In this document: piece by piece, positions 1 to 10,552 of the stretch
Layout: every line of letters begins with the position of its first letter
How positions within the stretch are numbered: position 1 is the stretch's first letter
Source: Selaginella moellendorffii
Taxonomy: Eukaryota > Streptophyta > Lycopodiopsida > Selaginellales > Selaginellaceae
DNA: 64,000 nucleotides
Reading direction: 5' to 3'
Assembly (NCBI RefSeq): GCF_000143415.4
Contig: NW_003314271.1
Location: 1,093,014 to 1,157,013 of the forward strand
Program-made: the position numbers and the translations under genes
The notes under the pieces: model-generated
Database searches by the model: none
What the model was told of the DNA's origin: nothing
What the model saw: only the letters and a program-made list of their open reading frames with translations

Positions 1-1472
1 CGAAAGAGATGTTCGACGCCATCGCTCCCAAGACCCTCGTCACGCTCACGACAATGATTCGCGCGTATGCCCGGACAGGGCATATCGATCAAGCCCGAGA
101 GATCTTTGATACGATCCATCACCCTGATGCCATAGCCTGGAACATCATGATACAGGGCTACTGCGACGCTGGCTCAATCGATAAAGCAAGAATTTTGTTC
201 CAGATAATGCCAGATCCAGATGCCTTTACTTGCAGCTTGATGCTATCGGGATTTGCCGCGATGGGGCTTGTGGATGATGCAAAAGCTCTCTTTGATCGAT
301 GGCGGCAGGAGGATCCAGTCTCGTGGAATTCAATGATCACGGCCTACGCTCACAATGGCCGTGTTCAAGAAGCCAAATTTCTCTTCGATCAGCGCCCGGA
401 TCATCACAAGCACGTCGCGAGCTCCTGGAACGCGATGATCGCCGCGTATGCCCGAAACGGGCATCTTGTCGAGGCAGGGGGCTTGCTGGAAGCGATGCCA
501 CCGGCGATCCAGAACGAGATCTCTTGGAACACCCTTCTCTGCGCATTCGTGAGCCGCGATATGTTGGTTCAGGCCAAGGATCTGTTCAAGAGAATCCCAA
601 TCAAGTCGGTGCTTGTCGCCAACACCATGCTCGGGGCGTATGCCCTCACCGGGCAGCACATCGAGGAGGCGATGAGCGTGTTCGCTACGATCGATGATCC
701 GGATCCCGTGTCGTGGGCGTCGATCGTGGGCGCCCACGCGCGAGCTGGGCAGGGAAGAGAAGCGATTCATCGATTCCAGCTGACGGATCTGGCCGGGGTG
801 AGGCCGATCGAGGCAGCCCTCACTGCTGTTCTTGACGCCTGCTCCTCGATCTCCTCCTCGGGGCTGCGATTTGGCCGCATCATCCACGGCGAGATTGAGG
901 ACGATCGAGGGCTGGCGCTGGGGAATTCGCTGCTCAACATGTTTGGGAAATGCGGTGCTAGCATCGAGGAGGCCGAGATGGTCTTTGCAAGAATGGCGAC
1001 GAGGAACACCGTGTCGTGGAACGTGATGCTCGCGGGCTATGCACAAAACGGGCATAGCTCGCAAGTTCTCGAGCTCTTCGCGGTGATGATCCTGGAAGGC
1101 GAGGCCCCGCCCAGCAAGATCACTCTCGTCTCGGTCCTCTCGGCTTGCAGCCACGCCGGGCTCCTCCACGACGGCCTCGCTTGCTTCGCATCGATCCGCG
1201 ACGACTTTGGCATCGATGCGCATGAGGATCACTACAAATGCGTCGTGGATCTTTTGGGCCGATCCGGCCAGCTCGAGGCGGCCGAGAGTTTCATCCAGAG
1301 CTTGCCGTTCAAGGCCGACAGTGGAGTGTGGACGGCGCTCTTGAGCGCTTGTAGCAGCCAAGGAAGCGTCCATGGAGGAGCTCGAGCGGCGCTAAGCATG
1401 GTGGATACTGAGCCAGGGGAATCGTCACTGCCATACGTGATGCTCTCCAACATCCATGCCACTACTAATTGA
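1..1472 (+). CDS. PPR protein, PLS class, 5' end outside window
   Basis: Organellar RNA-binding protein of the pentatricopeptide repeat family; such proteins bind mitochondrial or plastid transcripts for editing, splicing or stabilisation. The reading frame is open from the first bases of the window, and the first ATG (position 9) lies inside a PPR motif, so the true start is upstream. About 480 residues are visible, made of successive 31-36 residue repeats with the usual signatures (SWNxMI, AYAxxGH, A..LF..). The C-terminus carries the conserved E1-like block (phrases such as HYKCVVDLLGRSGQL and WTALLSAC) and stops soon afterwards without E2 or DYW domains, so it cannot supply the deaminase itself. 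No intron is seen. Target unknown. Confidence in family is high. Confidence 0.9.
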   Translation, partial: KEMFDAIAPKTLVTLTTMIRAYARTGHIDQAREIFDTIHHPDAIAWNIMIQGYCDAGSIDKARILFQIMPDPDAFTCSLMLSGFAAMGLVDDAKALFDRWRQEDPVSWNSMITAYAHNGRVQEAKFLFDQRPDHHKHVASSWNAMIAAYARNGHLVEAGGLLEAMPPAIQNEISWNTLLCAFVSRDMLVQAKDLFKRIPIKSVLVANTMLGAYALTGQHIEEAMSVFATIDDPDPVSWASIVGAHARAGQGREAIHRFQLTDLAGVRPIEAALTAVLDACSSISSSGLRFGRIIHGEIEDDRGLALGNSLLNMFGKCGASIEEAEMVFARMATRNTVSWNVMLAGYAQNGHSSQVLELFAVMILEGEAPPSKITLVSVLSACSHAGLLHDGLACFASIRDDFGIDAHEDHYKCVVDLLGRSGQLEAAESFIQSLPFKADSGVWTALLSACSSQGSVHGGARAALSMVDTEPGESSLPYVMLSNIHATTN

Positions 1473-1609
1473 TAATGTTGTTGATTATAATTGACCATCG
1501 CTGACTTGGAATTAGAAATTAGAAGCCTATAACCCACAGTATAGATACGCTGGTGTCCTGACATATAGCCAGATGCTTAAAATTTGTACATTTTAAAAAT
1601 GTTGCAAAT

Positions 1610-1681
1610 ATCAGAGTGGCGCAGCGGAAGCGCGGTGGGCCCATAACCCACAGGTCCGAGGATCGAAACCTCCCTCTGATA
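1610..1681 (+). tRNA. initiator tRNA-Met (CAT anticodon)
   Basis: A 72-nt cloverleaf. Acceptor arms ATCAGAG (1610-1616) and CTCTGAT (1674-1680) pair perfectly, followed by discriminator A. The anticodon stem GTGGG/CCCAC encloses the loop CCCATAA with anticodon CAT. The T loop ATCGAAA (in place of TTCGANN) and the A at position 1 mark the eukaryotic initiator form. The T stem has one mismatch, C49:C65, where plant initiator tRNAs normally have C:G, so the gene may be a slightly decayed copy. No intron, and no CCA encoded. Confidence 0.93.
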
Positions 1682-1830
1682 ATCGACTCGCTTGGATCTT
1701 ATTGCAATGAATGTTGATACTACCAAAAATGTCTTTTCACTATAGCTAAAAGCTCACAGCAATTCTTCTTGCTTTGCTCCTTGCAGTCTGTATTCACAAG
1801 TGTGCAGCTGAGGGTTCTTCTGTCTACATG

Positions 1831-3403
1831 TTAAAACAGTCCAATTCTCGGCGATCCGTAATGTTTCTGGCTCCTGATGAGTTCTTGAGTTCGTTCCATG
1901 ATCTGCAAGAAAAATGTTCTTGTGAGTTCCTGAGACGATGAAAGAGAAAACCAAGATTAATGCAGTTAACTTGCCTTCAGAGCGATTATTGACGGAGTAA
2001 GTTCACATATGTCCTTGGCATTCATCTCATTCGCAATCACTGCATGCAAAGGATGTGAGCGATAAGAAAACCATCTTTGATAGAAAACTTACTCTTTAGG
2101 CACACGGAAACGTCAGCGTTCTTGTAAGCCATGCCTCTCTCCTCGTAAAGCTTTGTTAATCGAGCTAATGTCTGCAAATAACAGTGACCAGAAAATTAAA
2201 ATATAAGACAAAAGATAAGAATGCTTTCAAGCTATACCTGTTCATGAGCAAACTCTCGCTGCGGCTCTCCCAGAAGTGGTCTCTTCTCCGTCCCAGCAGC
2301 CACAACACGCTTGGCTAATGCGTCCAATGGAACGTCCAGATAGACAGTGATCCCATGTCTCATATAACCCCTGACAACGACACCACAAGGCGTTCTTATC
2401 CTCCTCTCGATTATATAGAGAGAAAACGACTATCTTATCTTACCAGTTTTGTGGTCTCACCACAGCACCTCCTCCTGTCGCTACTACCAATCGATACATC
2501 CCAGATAATTGGCTTAAAACCTCACTCTACATTATCCACAAAACAATGGAAAAAACATCAGGCACTGAAGATAGACACGTTTCAAGGCCGCAAGACAGTG
2601 GGGATCACTCACCTCAGCATCGCGAAAGCCTTCCTCGTTGCTTTGCTTGAAGATCTGAGCTACACTGGCGCCGCCGGCGGCCTGCTCAACAAGCTTGTCA
2701 CTGTTTCTCCACGAAGAAAGTCCATCAAGTGGTGCGACGAAGCAAATCGAAAGAAAAAAACGAGATACACCAACCTGTCAAAGAAGTAGTACCCGAGCGC
2801 GTCCGACAAGTGCTTTCCCACAGTACTCTTTCCACTGCCCATCATCCCTGTGGACGAGAAAACGAAGTTGTGTTAAAGAAAAAGAGAAAGAGAAAGGAGA
2901 ACGAGAGAGAAAAGCGAAGTGGTACCAATTAGAAACAGGCACGTCCCTTTGAGGTCCCTGGCCAATTCCTTGCCTTTGCTCTGAGAATGTATGGTCGTCC
3001 ACTTAGCATTAAGAGGAAAAGAAGAACATAAAAGGAACCTATGGATCGCACCTTTAGAGCTGTATCGACGCTGGTGGATTCTGTGGCTGCGAGAGAGAAA
3101 TCGATCAGACGAAAAAAACGTGTTCTCGAAATTCGAGAGAAATTCTCGGCACATACCAGCTACATTCGCGTTCTGCGAGCACAGCAGCACCACCGAGCGC
3201 CTGGCGCGATGATGAATCTGCGACGGATTCCTGCAAGAGACGAGATTGATGCGCGATTGCCTCCCAAAATGCAGCTCCTCACGAGAGAATCCCAGCCTCC
3301 GGAATCCATCGCCGCCGCGGAGCTCCACGAAATTCGAGGACGATGTCCCTGCCGAAGGCGCCAAGACGCAATCCATGGCGCACGATCGATCGAATGCCCA
3401 CAA
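1831..3403 (-). CDS. SK: shikimate kinase, plastid
   Basis: Phosphorylates shikimate to shikimate 3-phosphate, fifth step of the plastid shikimate pathway. Ten exons on the minus strand: 3157-3403, 3052-3086, 2926-2980, 2775-2847, 2613-2700, 2444-2526, 2238-2370, 2093-2171, 1975-2039, 1831-1902; all joins keep frame. Exon 1 gives a Ser/Arg-rich transit peptide. The Walker A motif GMMGSGKST spans exons 3-4, the shikimate-binding DSDKLVE spans exons 4-5, FRDAE ends exon 5 and the Walker-B-like GGGAV is in exon 6. YEERGMAYKNAD and the C-terminal helix follow in exons 8-10. The last intron begins GC rather than GT (AAG|gcaagt). Complete and apparently functional. The paralogue is at 11480-12724. 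Confidence 0.9.
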
Positions 3404-3631
3404 TTTCTTGAGCTAGGGTTGGGCTTTTATCTGCTGCACAACCACAGCCGTTCGATGTGACCAGCCCAACGGCGGCGATTCAACGCGATCATACGAGTCA
3501 ACAAGCTTACATTTTTGAATGGTAGGCCGCCGGCGCTTCTGGACTTGACAGCCGTTGGATTTGGATCTTGGGAAGGGCAAGGCGGGGTATATTCCGTCCA
3601 CGTCTTAGGGCTAACGAGGCAAAAGAAAAAA

Positions 3632-6093
3632 ATGAGCTGGTGCGCTCGAGCTAGGGCGCCGGGCGGGCGCGCTCTCCTTTTGTCCTCGAGATTTCGCCGC
3701 TTCTACGCGTAAGTCCCTCCACATCCTTCTCGGGCTCGAATTTCTCGTGTTTTTGCGCTAGAATGCTTGAATTTTCGAGATTTTTTGCCTATGGAGCAAT
3801 GCTCTCGAGGCTGGCTGGAGCTTGAAATGCCTCATTTTTGCTACTGATTTATTCCTTTCTCGTTCCTTTCAGCTCTGCGACAGCGCAGCCATCTGAAACA
3901 ATCGATGATTTATCGCCGCAGCCTTCAGCTAGACCACCATGTAAGCTGGAAATTTTCTACTCTTCTTGCGTTTGAATTTTGTAAATATTTTTTTCTTGTT
4001 TCTTTTTTGTTCGTGCAGCAGACGATCTCTTGTCGGCTGAGGCACTCACTCCCGCGAAAGTCGTAGCTTTGTTGGATCGTCACATCGTCGGCCAAACCGG
4101 AGCCAAGCGTGCGGTTGCAGTGGCATTGCGTACGCGCTCGTCAGCCTTTGCTGCTGCCTGTTATCTGACTCCATAGGTGGTGCACTAGAATTTTCTCTTT
4201 CTTTTTTTTTTTCACTTCTTCTTTCATGCCTTCTTTTAGAAACTTGGTTGCTTTTTGCGTGTAAGTTTCTAGATTCTGTTGTACTGAAGTTCTTGAGCCG
4301 TCTGCACGCAGGAAATCGATGGCGGCGACACCGCATTCCTTCTCAATATCGAGAGGAGATTCTTCCCAAAAATATACTTATGATCGGACCAACTGGTTGC
4401 GGAAAAACGGAAATTGCGAGACGGTTGGCTAAAATGGCGGATGCTCCGTTTATAAAAGTGAGGAAGTGTTTTTATTCTTCGTTTGTTTTTAACTCATATT
4501 TTCTAACAGGTGGAAGCTACGAAATTTACAGAAGTTGGATTTCATGGCCGAGATGTGGACCAGATCATTCGCGACCTTGTTGAGAATGCTATATTACTGC
4601 AACGAGAAAAGGTGTTTTAAAACTCAACAAAGCGAGTTTTTTCAACTCTCTTCTTTCAGGTGCGAACAAGAATTTCAAAAGAGGTGGAGGAAGCTGTTGA
4701 GAACAGGATCCTGGACGCGTTGATCGGTTTGACCCTCGCTATTGAGGTTTTTGTTTTTGCGGCTTTTTGGTCTGTCTGTGGCTGAACATGTTTTAGCAGG
4801 AGGACAATGTGGATACGAGTTCACTGGAGACACTACGCAAGGCTTATAAGAAAGGGGAAATTGATAACCGCAAGCTAGTGCTGGACGTTCCCGAGGGAGG
4901 AAGAGTGCGCGTCCCTATTGAAGTCACAGGAGGTGGTCTTCCTATAAACGATCTTATTTTCAAGGTACTACGCCTCTGCATGAAGGAAGTGGTATTGACG
5001 TCTCGATTTCCTCTAGATAGAGAAAGCTTTGAAATCCCCGAAAGTTGAACGCCGTGAAGTAACTGTCGCCGAGGCCAGACAAATGCTCTCGGAAATGGAA
5101 GTCGAAAAACACCTTCAGTCCGATCAGATCATCAAAGATGCAATACGTGTACACGCTAGTGTTTTTGATCTCGTTTCCCTGGATGTTAATGGCTTCCACT
5201 TGCAGGCAACGGAGTCTGACGGCATTGTATTTATAGACGAGATCGACAAAATCGTTACAACTAGCGAAGCCAGATTTGGAGCGGATGCAAGTGCGGAAGG
5301 TGTACAGCGGGACTTGCTTCCTATTATCGAAGGCAGGTAAATTATCACCACGTTGGTTTTCCTTCCGTGCTAAGCTGGTCCTCCTTTCAGCGTTGTAAAC
5401 ACGAGACACGGGAATGTGAACACCGATCACATTCTTTTCATTTGCAGTGGCGCCTTTCACTCTTGTAAGCCAAGTGACATGCTTGCTGAGCTACAAGGAC
5501 GTCTGCCTATCCGTGTTGAACTGAAAGGTCTCACTCGCACGGTAAGTCGCGCTGGAAGTGTTGCAGCATCCCTACCATGCTAACAGCCATTCTTTCCAGG
5601 ATTTGTACCGTATTCTAACCGAGCCTGAAATAAATATGATCAAGCAGCAACAGCTTCTCATGGCTACCGAAAGTGTGGAGCTTGTTTTCTCCGACGACGC
5701 CATAAAGGAACTAGCCAATGTTGCGGCTGAGGCAAGTGTTCTTGTGGGGATTTCTTAGCTTACTCATTACTGAAAAATAAAACACGTTACAGGTGAATAC
5801 TTCTTTGGACAACATTGGTGCTCGGAGACTTCACACGGTAACGCATTTTCTTCCTCAATAGCGAAATGTTCCCACTGGTTTTGTTTGATCCAGGTAATTG
5901 AGAAGGTAGTAGAAGATATCAGTTTCAATGCTCCAGAAAGAGCTGGGCAAGCTTATCACATTGACAAGCAAGTAAGTTTCATCGATCGCTTGACGAATTC
6001 ATGGTTTCTATTTCTTTCTTTCTTTCGCAGAAAGTAAGAGATGCTGTGGGAGAGCTCTTGAAGAAAACCGACTTATCAAAGTTTGTTCTCTAA
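3632..6093 (+). CDS. HSLU: HslU (ClpY) AAA+ ATPase of the HslVU protease, organelle-targeted
   Basis: Unfoldase subunit of the bacterial-type HslVU protease. About 16 exons: 3632-3708, 3873-3940, 4019-4129, 4312-4457, 4510-4611, 4660-4746, 4800-4964, 5017-5148, 5206-5336, 5391-5541, 5600-5731, 5793-5837, 5894-5971, 6031-6093 are the ones I could join in frame. The first exon gives an Arg-rich presequence ([18 protein letters not shown]) typical of mitochondrial import. Then come [11 protein letters not shown], Walker [20 protein letters not shown], the shortened I domain, Walker [11 protein letters not shown], arginine-finger region [12 protein letters not shown], sensor 2 [18 protein letters not shown] and a C-terminal tail ending KFVL, which resembles the tail that docks into HslV. 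One intron (after 5731) starts with GC. An upstream in-frame ATG at 3515 is possible. HslV is not in the window. Confidence 0.9.
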
Positions 6094-6420
6094 AGAGATT
6101 AAACTCGCCCAGGTAACTGGCCACAGCCTCAACAGGGCCCGGGCACAAGAAGCTCAAGGATCGCGCCATCCCTCACTTATGTTTTGGTTGAAACCCATCT
6201 TCAGCGGAAAGCCACTTGGCATCTCAGCATCCCAAAGGGGACATGACGAATCACCTTGGTGGCGGCGGTATTGAAACCATGCTGAGGCGCAAAAATGTAG
6301 AATCCCGGTTGATCAACGCAAAAACCTTTACACAAAACAAAAAGAAGAGAAAAGAAAAGAAAAGGAGGAGTTGATCCTGAAACCATCGTCTGGAAGACTT
6401 TCTTCGATTTGGATTTGGAT
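6094..6420. other. intergenic, 3' flank of HslU
   Basis: About 330 bases following the HslU stop. It contains a polypurine stretch (6340-6370) and no credible coding exon; the short open frames here have no recognisable motif. Confidence 0.5.
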
Positions 6421-6780
6421 TTGGATATTTGCACGGAGATCTCACTGAAGAAAGTTTTGTCCAGCAACCAGAGGGTTACCAGAAGCAGCCTGGAATGGTT
6501 TGTCCCCTGAAGGCTCAAACAATCTCCTAAGGCTTGGTTCAACAAAATGGACAAATTTCTCACCTCTATTGGATTTTCCAGAAACGCTGCTGATCAAAAT
6601 GTATACCAGTATTGAAAAGATGATGGTCCTTATTTCTTTGTATATTGATGATTTGATCCTGGTCACAAATTGTCTTGCTTTCCTACAAATGATCAAAGAG
6701 TAGATTGATCTCGGCGATATTAAGTTCTGTCTTGGTCTTAATATCGGGACAATTCATTGCTCACTCACAGTGCTGTTAGG
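6421..6780 (+). pseudogene. Ty1/copia reverse transcriptase fragment, degenerate
   Basis: Three reading frames must be combined to follow the copia reverse transcriptase. At 6421-6510 the frame reads YLHGDLTEE and QQPEGYQKQPG, the conserved block before the active site. At 6640-6660 SLYIDDLILV is the YxDD active-site block. Around 6705-6750 LGDIKFCLGLNIG matches the block after it. Frames are broken by several stops and shifts, so nothing full-length is encoded. No LTRs were found near it. Confidence 0.8.
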
Positions 6781-6832
6781 GATGAATTGTCCCAATATTA
6801 AGACCAAGACAAAACTTAATATTGCCGAGATC
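6707..6832. repeat. 51-bp inverted repeat (hairpin) derived from the copia fragment
   Basis: Left arm 6707-6757 and right arm 6782-6832 are near-perfect reverse complements, separated by a 24-nt loop. The left arm is the copia coding block LGDIKFCLGLNI, so the right arm is an inverted duplicate of retrotransposon coding sequence rather than a separate element. A transcript through it would fold into a long duplex. Confidence 0.85.
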
Positions 6833-7013
6833 ATCTGCTCAGTGCTATGTGGAAGAAAGAGCAATAGCTGAAAGAGCAATAGTGCTAATAGTCACAAAGT
6901 AGCATTGTTGGCTGTTGGCTGGAGTCCACAATCTAAGCCAGACAATAGACTGATGAGCCATGCCAATGAGTAGGCCTTGACCTAACTAACTTTCTTCTGA
7001 CAATTCTCTAGAC

Positions 7014-7170
7014 AGGTAAATACGCCTTTGGATAGCATTGATTTGCTTGATCTAGGTGAGAAGGTGGTGGAAAATATTAGTTTCAATGCTCCAGCGAGAG
7101 ATTATCACATTGACAAGTAAGTAAAGAAAAAAAATATGATCGTTGTGAAGGAAACCGGCTTATCGAAGTT
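7014..7170 (+). pseudogene. truncated duplicate of HslU 3' exons
   Basis: The stretch resembles HslU exons at 5793-6093 in order: an acceptor-like CAG followed by GTAAATAC.CCTTTGGATAGCATTG, then GAGAAGGTGGTGGAAAATATTAG..TTCAATGCTCCAG, then TATCACATTGACAAG, then GAAACCGGCTTATC.AAGTT. Parts encoding GARRLHT and the Glu/Arg segment are lost and frame is not kept. It lies 190 bp upstream of the CRD1 start codon, in that gene's promoter or 5' leader. Clearly a relic, not a gene. Confidence 0.8.
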
Positions 7171-7357
7171 AAAAATTAAACTTGTGGCTTCCACTGCGCC
7201 ACGTCGGAAAACGCCATCCTTTTGCAATTGGTCCATGTCAGCAAGATACTCGAGCAGTGATTGGTACATGTCAGCAGCCCTAAATACCGATCGGGATTTC
7301 ATCACTCTTGTTCCTCGAGAAACAAGAGCTACATTTTCTCGACGAGGCGCGGGCGCG

Positions 7358-8823
7358 ATGGCGGCAGCAATGTCGGCGGCGAGCGTCGGTAATGTAAAGG
7401 TGGGAGGATTTCTTGGCAGCTCCAGGGGATTCCAGGCGAATCGGGGCCGAAATATCGTGTTTTCCAGGAAGATCATGGCCAGCGCCACGAAAGAGGCCCC
7501 AAGAAAGGGCGCTAAGGAGGCGATGAAGGATACACTGCTGACGCCGCGCTTCTACACCACGGATTTCGACGAGATGGAGCAGCTCTTCAACACCGAGATC
7601 AACAAGAAGCTCAACATGGCGGAGTTCGAGGCGCTGGTGGCGGAATTCAAGGCCGACTATAACCAGACGCACTTCGTGAGGAATCCCGAGTTTAAGGCCG
7701 CCGCGGACAAGATCACGGGGCCAATGAGGAAGATCTTCGTGGAGTTCTTGGAAAGGTCGTGCACGGCTGAGTTCTCAGGGTTTTTGCTCTACAAGGAGCT
7801 GGGAAGAAGGCTCAAGGTACGTTTTTTTTCTTCTCTTCTCACCTCTTTCTTACACTTCTTTTCTTTCTTCTCTTCTCTTTCTTGCAGAAAACAAATCCCG
7901 TGGTTGCGGAGATTTTTACGTTGATGTCACGGGATGAAGCACGGCATGCAGGGTAAGTTCTCAGTTTCTCAGTTGGAAAAAAAGCATCGATCATTTCCTA
8001 TATGTTCATAGGTTCCTGAACAAAGGATTATCCGACTTTAACTTGGCTCTGGATCTTGGATTTCTGACCAAAGCCCGGAAGTACACCTTCTTCAAGCCAC
8101 AGTTCATCTTCTACGCGACGTATCTCTCGGAGAAGATCGGCTACTGGAGGTACATTACTATCTACAGGCACTTGAAGGCCAATCCGGACTACCAGCTTTA
8201 CCCGATTTTCAAATACTTTGAGAACTGGTGCCAAGACGAGAACAGGCACGGCGACTTCTTCTCGGCGTTGCTGAAAGCCCAGCCTCAGTTCTTGAACGAC
8301 TGGAAGGCCAAACTCTGGGCTCGCTTCTTCTGTCTCTCGGTAAAGCAAACCTTTGGCTCTTCTTGGAATTTTTAGATGCTCATGCTTCCGCTCTTGCTCT
8401 TCCAGGTGTACGTGACAATGTACCTAAATGACTGCCAAAGAACTGCCTTTTACGAAGGAATAGGCCTCGACACTAAAGATTTCGACATGCATGTCATCAT
8501 CGAGGTATTTTAAAGTGAGATGAGAATAGGAACTCACGATCGTTTGTTTTCTCTGACAGACAAACAAGACAACAGCACGAATCTTTCCGGCCGTGTTGGA
8601 TGTGGAGAACCCCGCGTTCAAGGAGAAGCTGGATGAGCTAGTGGTGCTCAACCAGAAACTTATAGCTCTCGGTGACTCTACCACTCCAGCTCCTCTGAAG
8701 ACGCTGCAGAGGCTACCTTTGATTGCCGGAATGGTGTCTGGAATACTGAGCTTGTACCTGATGACTCCAGTCGAGTCTGGGTCGCTTGATTGTGTCGATT
8801 TTGAGCCGCAAGTTGTCTATTAA
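7358..8823 (+). CDS. CRD1: Mg-protoporphyrin IX monomethyl ester oxidative cyclase (AcsF/CHL27/CRD1)
   Basis: Diiron subunit of the aerobic cyclase that forms the isocyclic ring of protochlorophyllide in chlorophyll synthesis; acts at plastid membranes. Exons 7358-7815, 7888-7952, 8012-8339, 8406-8504, 8560-8823, all canonical GT-AG. The first 45 or so residues are a transit peptide ([17 protein letters not shown]...). Family signatures: [13 protein letters not shown], iron-ligand motifs EARHAGF and ENRHGD spaced by the usual distance, [11 protein letters not shown], and a C-terminal hydrophobic segment with FEPQVVY at the end. About 400 residues, normal for the family. The frame is open upstream to 7136, but that extension runs through the HslU relic, so the ATG at 7358 is preferred. 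Confidence 0.95.
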
Positions 8824-9202
8824 CAAGGTTATTTTTCTTCTTACTGTGGAATTAGATAACTGTAATTTTTATATAGTATAAACTTAAATATTTTTTACAT
8901 TAATCAGCACGAAAGGAAAGTTAAGTTTCCATGCTCAGTGTTCTTGTCAAGGCATTGTGCTCGCTTTCGTCCCAAAACTAGCGGGAAGTTTTTGGGAGCT
9001 TGGGAGCGACGTGTTGAACGACTCCTCTTGCGATTTCCTCTGCGGTAGCCAGGAGCTCCAGAAGAGCTGTGCCAACGTAACCAAGTTTGTGCTACTCTGC
9101 CGAAATTCCTGTCAAAATGATCACTAGCTTTCTGGAAAAGGAAAAAGTTAATGAGACAAAAAAATGGAGCTTTTTTTGACTTGCACTCCATCTTTTAAGT
9201 AG
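8824..9202. other. intergenic; possible minus-strand terminal exon
   Basis: Mostly 3' flank of CRD1. On the minus strand, 8990-9090 contains a frame reading LGYVGTALLELL and TAEEIARGVVQHV preceded by an AG, which looks protein-like, but no upstream exons or start could be assembled. Left as an unproven exon. Confidence 0.25.
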
Positions 9203-9690
9203 ATGAAGGCTACGTCAAGTCAAGGATCGAAAGCAAGTAGGTCCAAAAACATTCATGTTACGATCCCGATGCAGCGGCTTAGAATCCTTCTCGCAAATAC
9301 CTTCAAGAATTCTCAAGGTGAGCTAGGCAGAGATAAAGCCATGCGACTTTGAAGAGTATGAGACACTATTGCAAGGCGTCGGATTTGACTTTGAAAACGA
9401 GTCGGGAGGTTCTATCTAGAGAAAGGAAAAAATGCAGACTCTCGAGAAGTACCTTGGCAACGGTTTTCTCGCAGGAAGTAGCATCCATGACCAAGAATGA
9501 TATGAAATCTCTCGGCCTTACTAAACAGCAGCAAGTAAGTACACAAGCATTAACAAAGCTTTACTTGGCCTACCGAATTCGTGATGTCGTTGCAGAAGGC
9601 CTTGGAGCTGAAAGCTTTCTTAGATGATCGCGGGCTTTTCGAGTTCTCCATGTGTGAGCAATTGAAGTGCTTAGAGCTTGTTAGATATTT
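9203..9690 (+). CDS. possible small multi-exon gene, weak SAM-domain resemblance
   Basis: Not firmly recognised. A good splice junction is visible: CAGCAGCAA|gtaagt at 9533 joined to ttgcag|AAGGCC near 9596, giving MTKNDMKSLGLTKQQQ followed by KALELKAFLDDRG. The phrase Thr-Lys-Asn-Asp-Met-Lys-Ser-Leu-Gly-Leu resembles helix 4-5 of a SAM domain, and FEEYETLLQGVGFDFE at about 9349-9395 (another frame) resembles helix 2. I could not connect these into one frame. The start at 9203 is a guess. May be a decayed gene. Confidence 0.25.
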
Positions 9691-10550
9691 AAGATCATGC
9701 TTCCTAGTTCTGCAAAGTCGTCCTCTAGTTCATTGCTGCTTTTAAAAACATGCTGCGAGTAGCTTGCGCGTGAGAGCTATGATCAAGTCAGGCTCCATCT
9801 CGGACTACCCCGCTTTGGCCATTTGGTTGCTCAACTCGTGCCTTTTCTTCACCCTGTAGTGTGTTATTTTTGGGGTTTAGATATTGCCTTGCACATTCAA
9901 ATGCTCGGCTCTGCTCTTCCACGCCACGCACTAGAGAAAACTGTTGCAATCTGAAGACTCCAGCACCGCCACAGCTCAGGGACATCTTGGATCCTGGCAC
10001 TCGGGATCAGACAAGAATTTAGTGTAGATGAATGGTGGTAAAAGCGAAAATCCTTTGAAACTTACACTATCTTCGAAGTTTTTTTTCCCCGGATGACAAA
10101 TTAGACAGCCTTTTCTCAACAACAAAATTTTAGACACTAGCAAGGTCCATCCCAGATTGAAACTCTGCAAAGCCCAAATACTTACTGCCAAGAGTTTCAA
10201 CATAATATCATATTATCAGTAGTGTTCCTTCCACTGCAAGTGTCCAAAGAATGGCAGCAACAGTGGGCAGTGCACTGCAGAAAAATGTTTTGGGGTGAGA
10301 AAAGAAAACAGAAAAGAAAAAGAAAATACGGTGTGACAAGTTTGATGGTTGCTGAAGAGCTAACAATGTGACTGATTCCGGTGATGAGGAGTGATAGAAC
10401 CTGTAAGCGGAAAAGTATAGTTTTTCGTTCTCAGATTTTCTTTACGAGCCTGCTCCAAATCACGAATTTTTTCTTAGCGGTCAGCACCAGCATCTTTTGG
10501 TGCATTGGTTCGCCACAAACGGAGAAGAGAAAAATGTCAAATTCACATAC
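9691..10550. other. intergenic, no gene recognised
   Basis: Contains short open frames on both strands without motif support. Nothing assignable. Confidence 0.4.
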
Positions 10551-10552
10551 CT

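Noticed and set aside
330-1373. Long open frame on the minus strand opposite the first PPR gene
   Set aside because: Shadow of the PPR coding strand; no motif, and the plus strand has clear PPR repeats.
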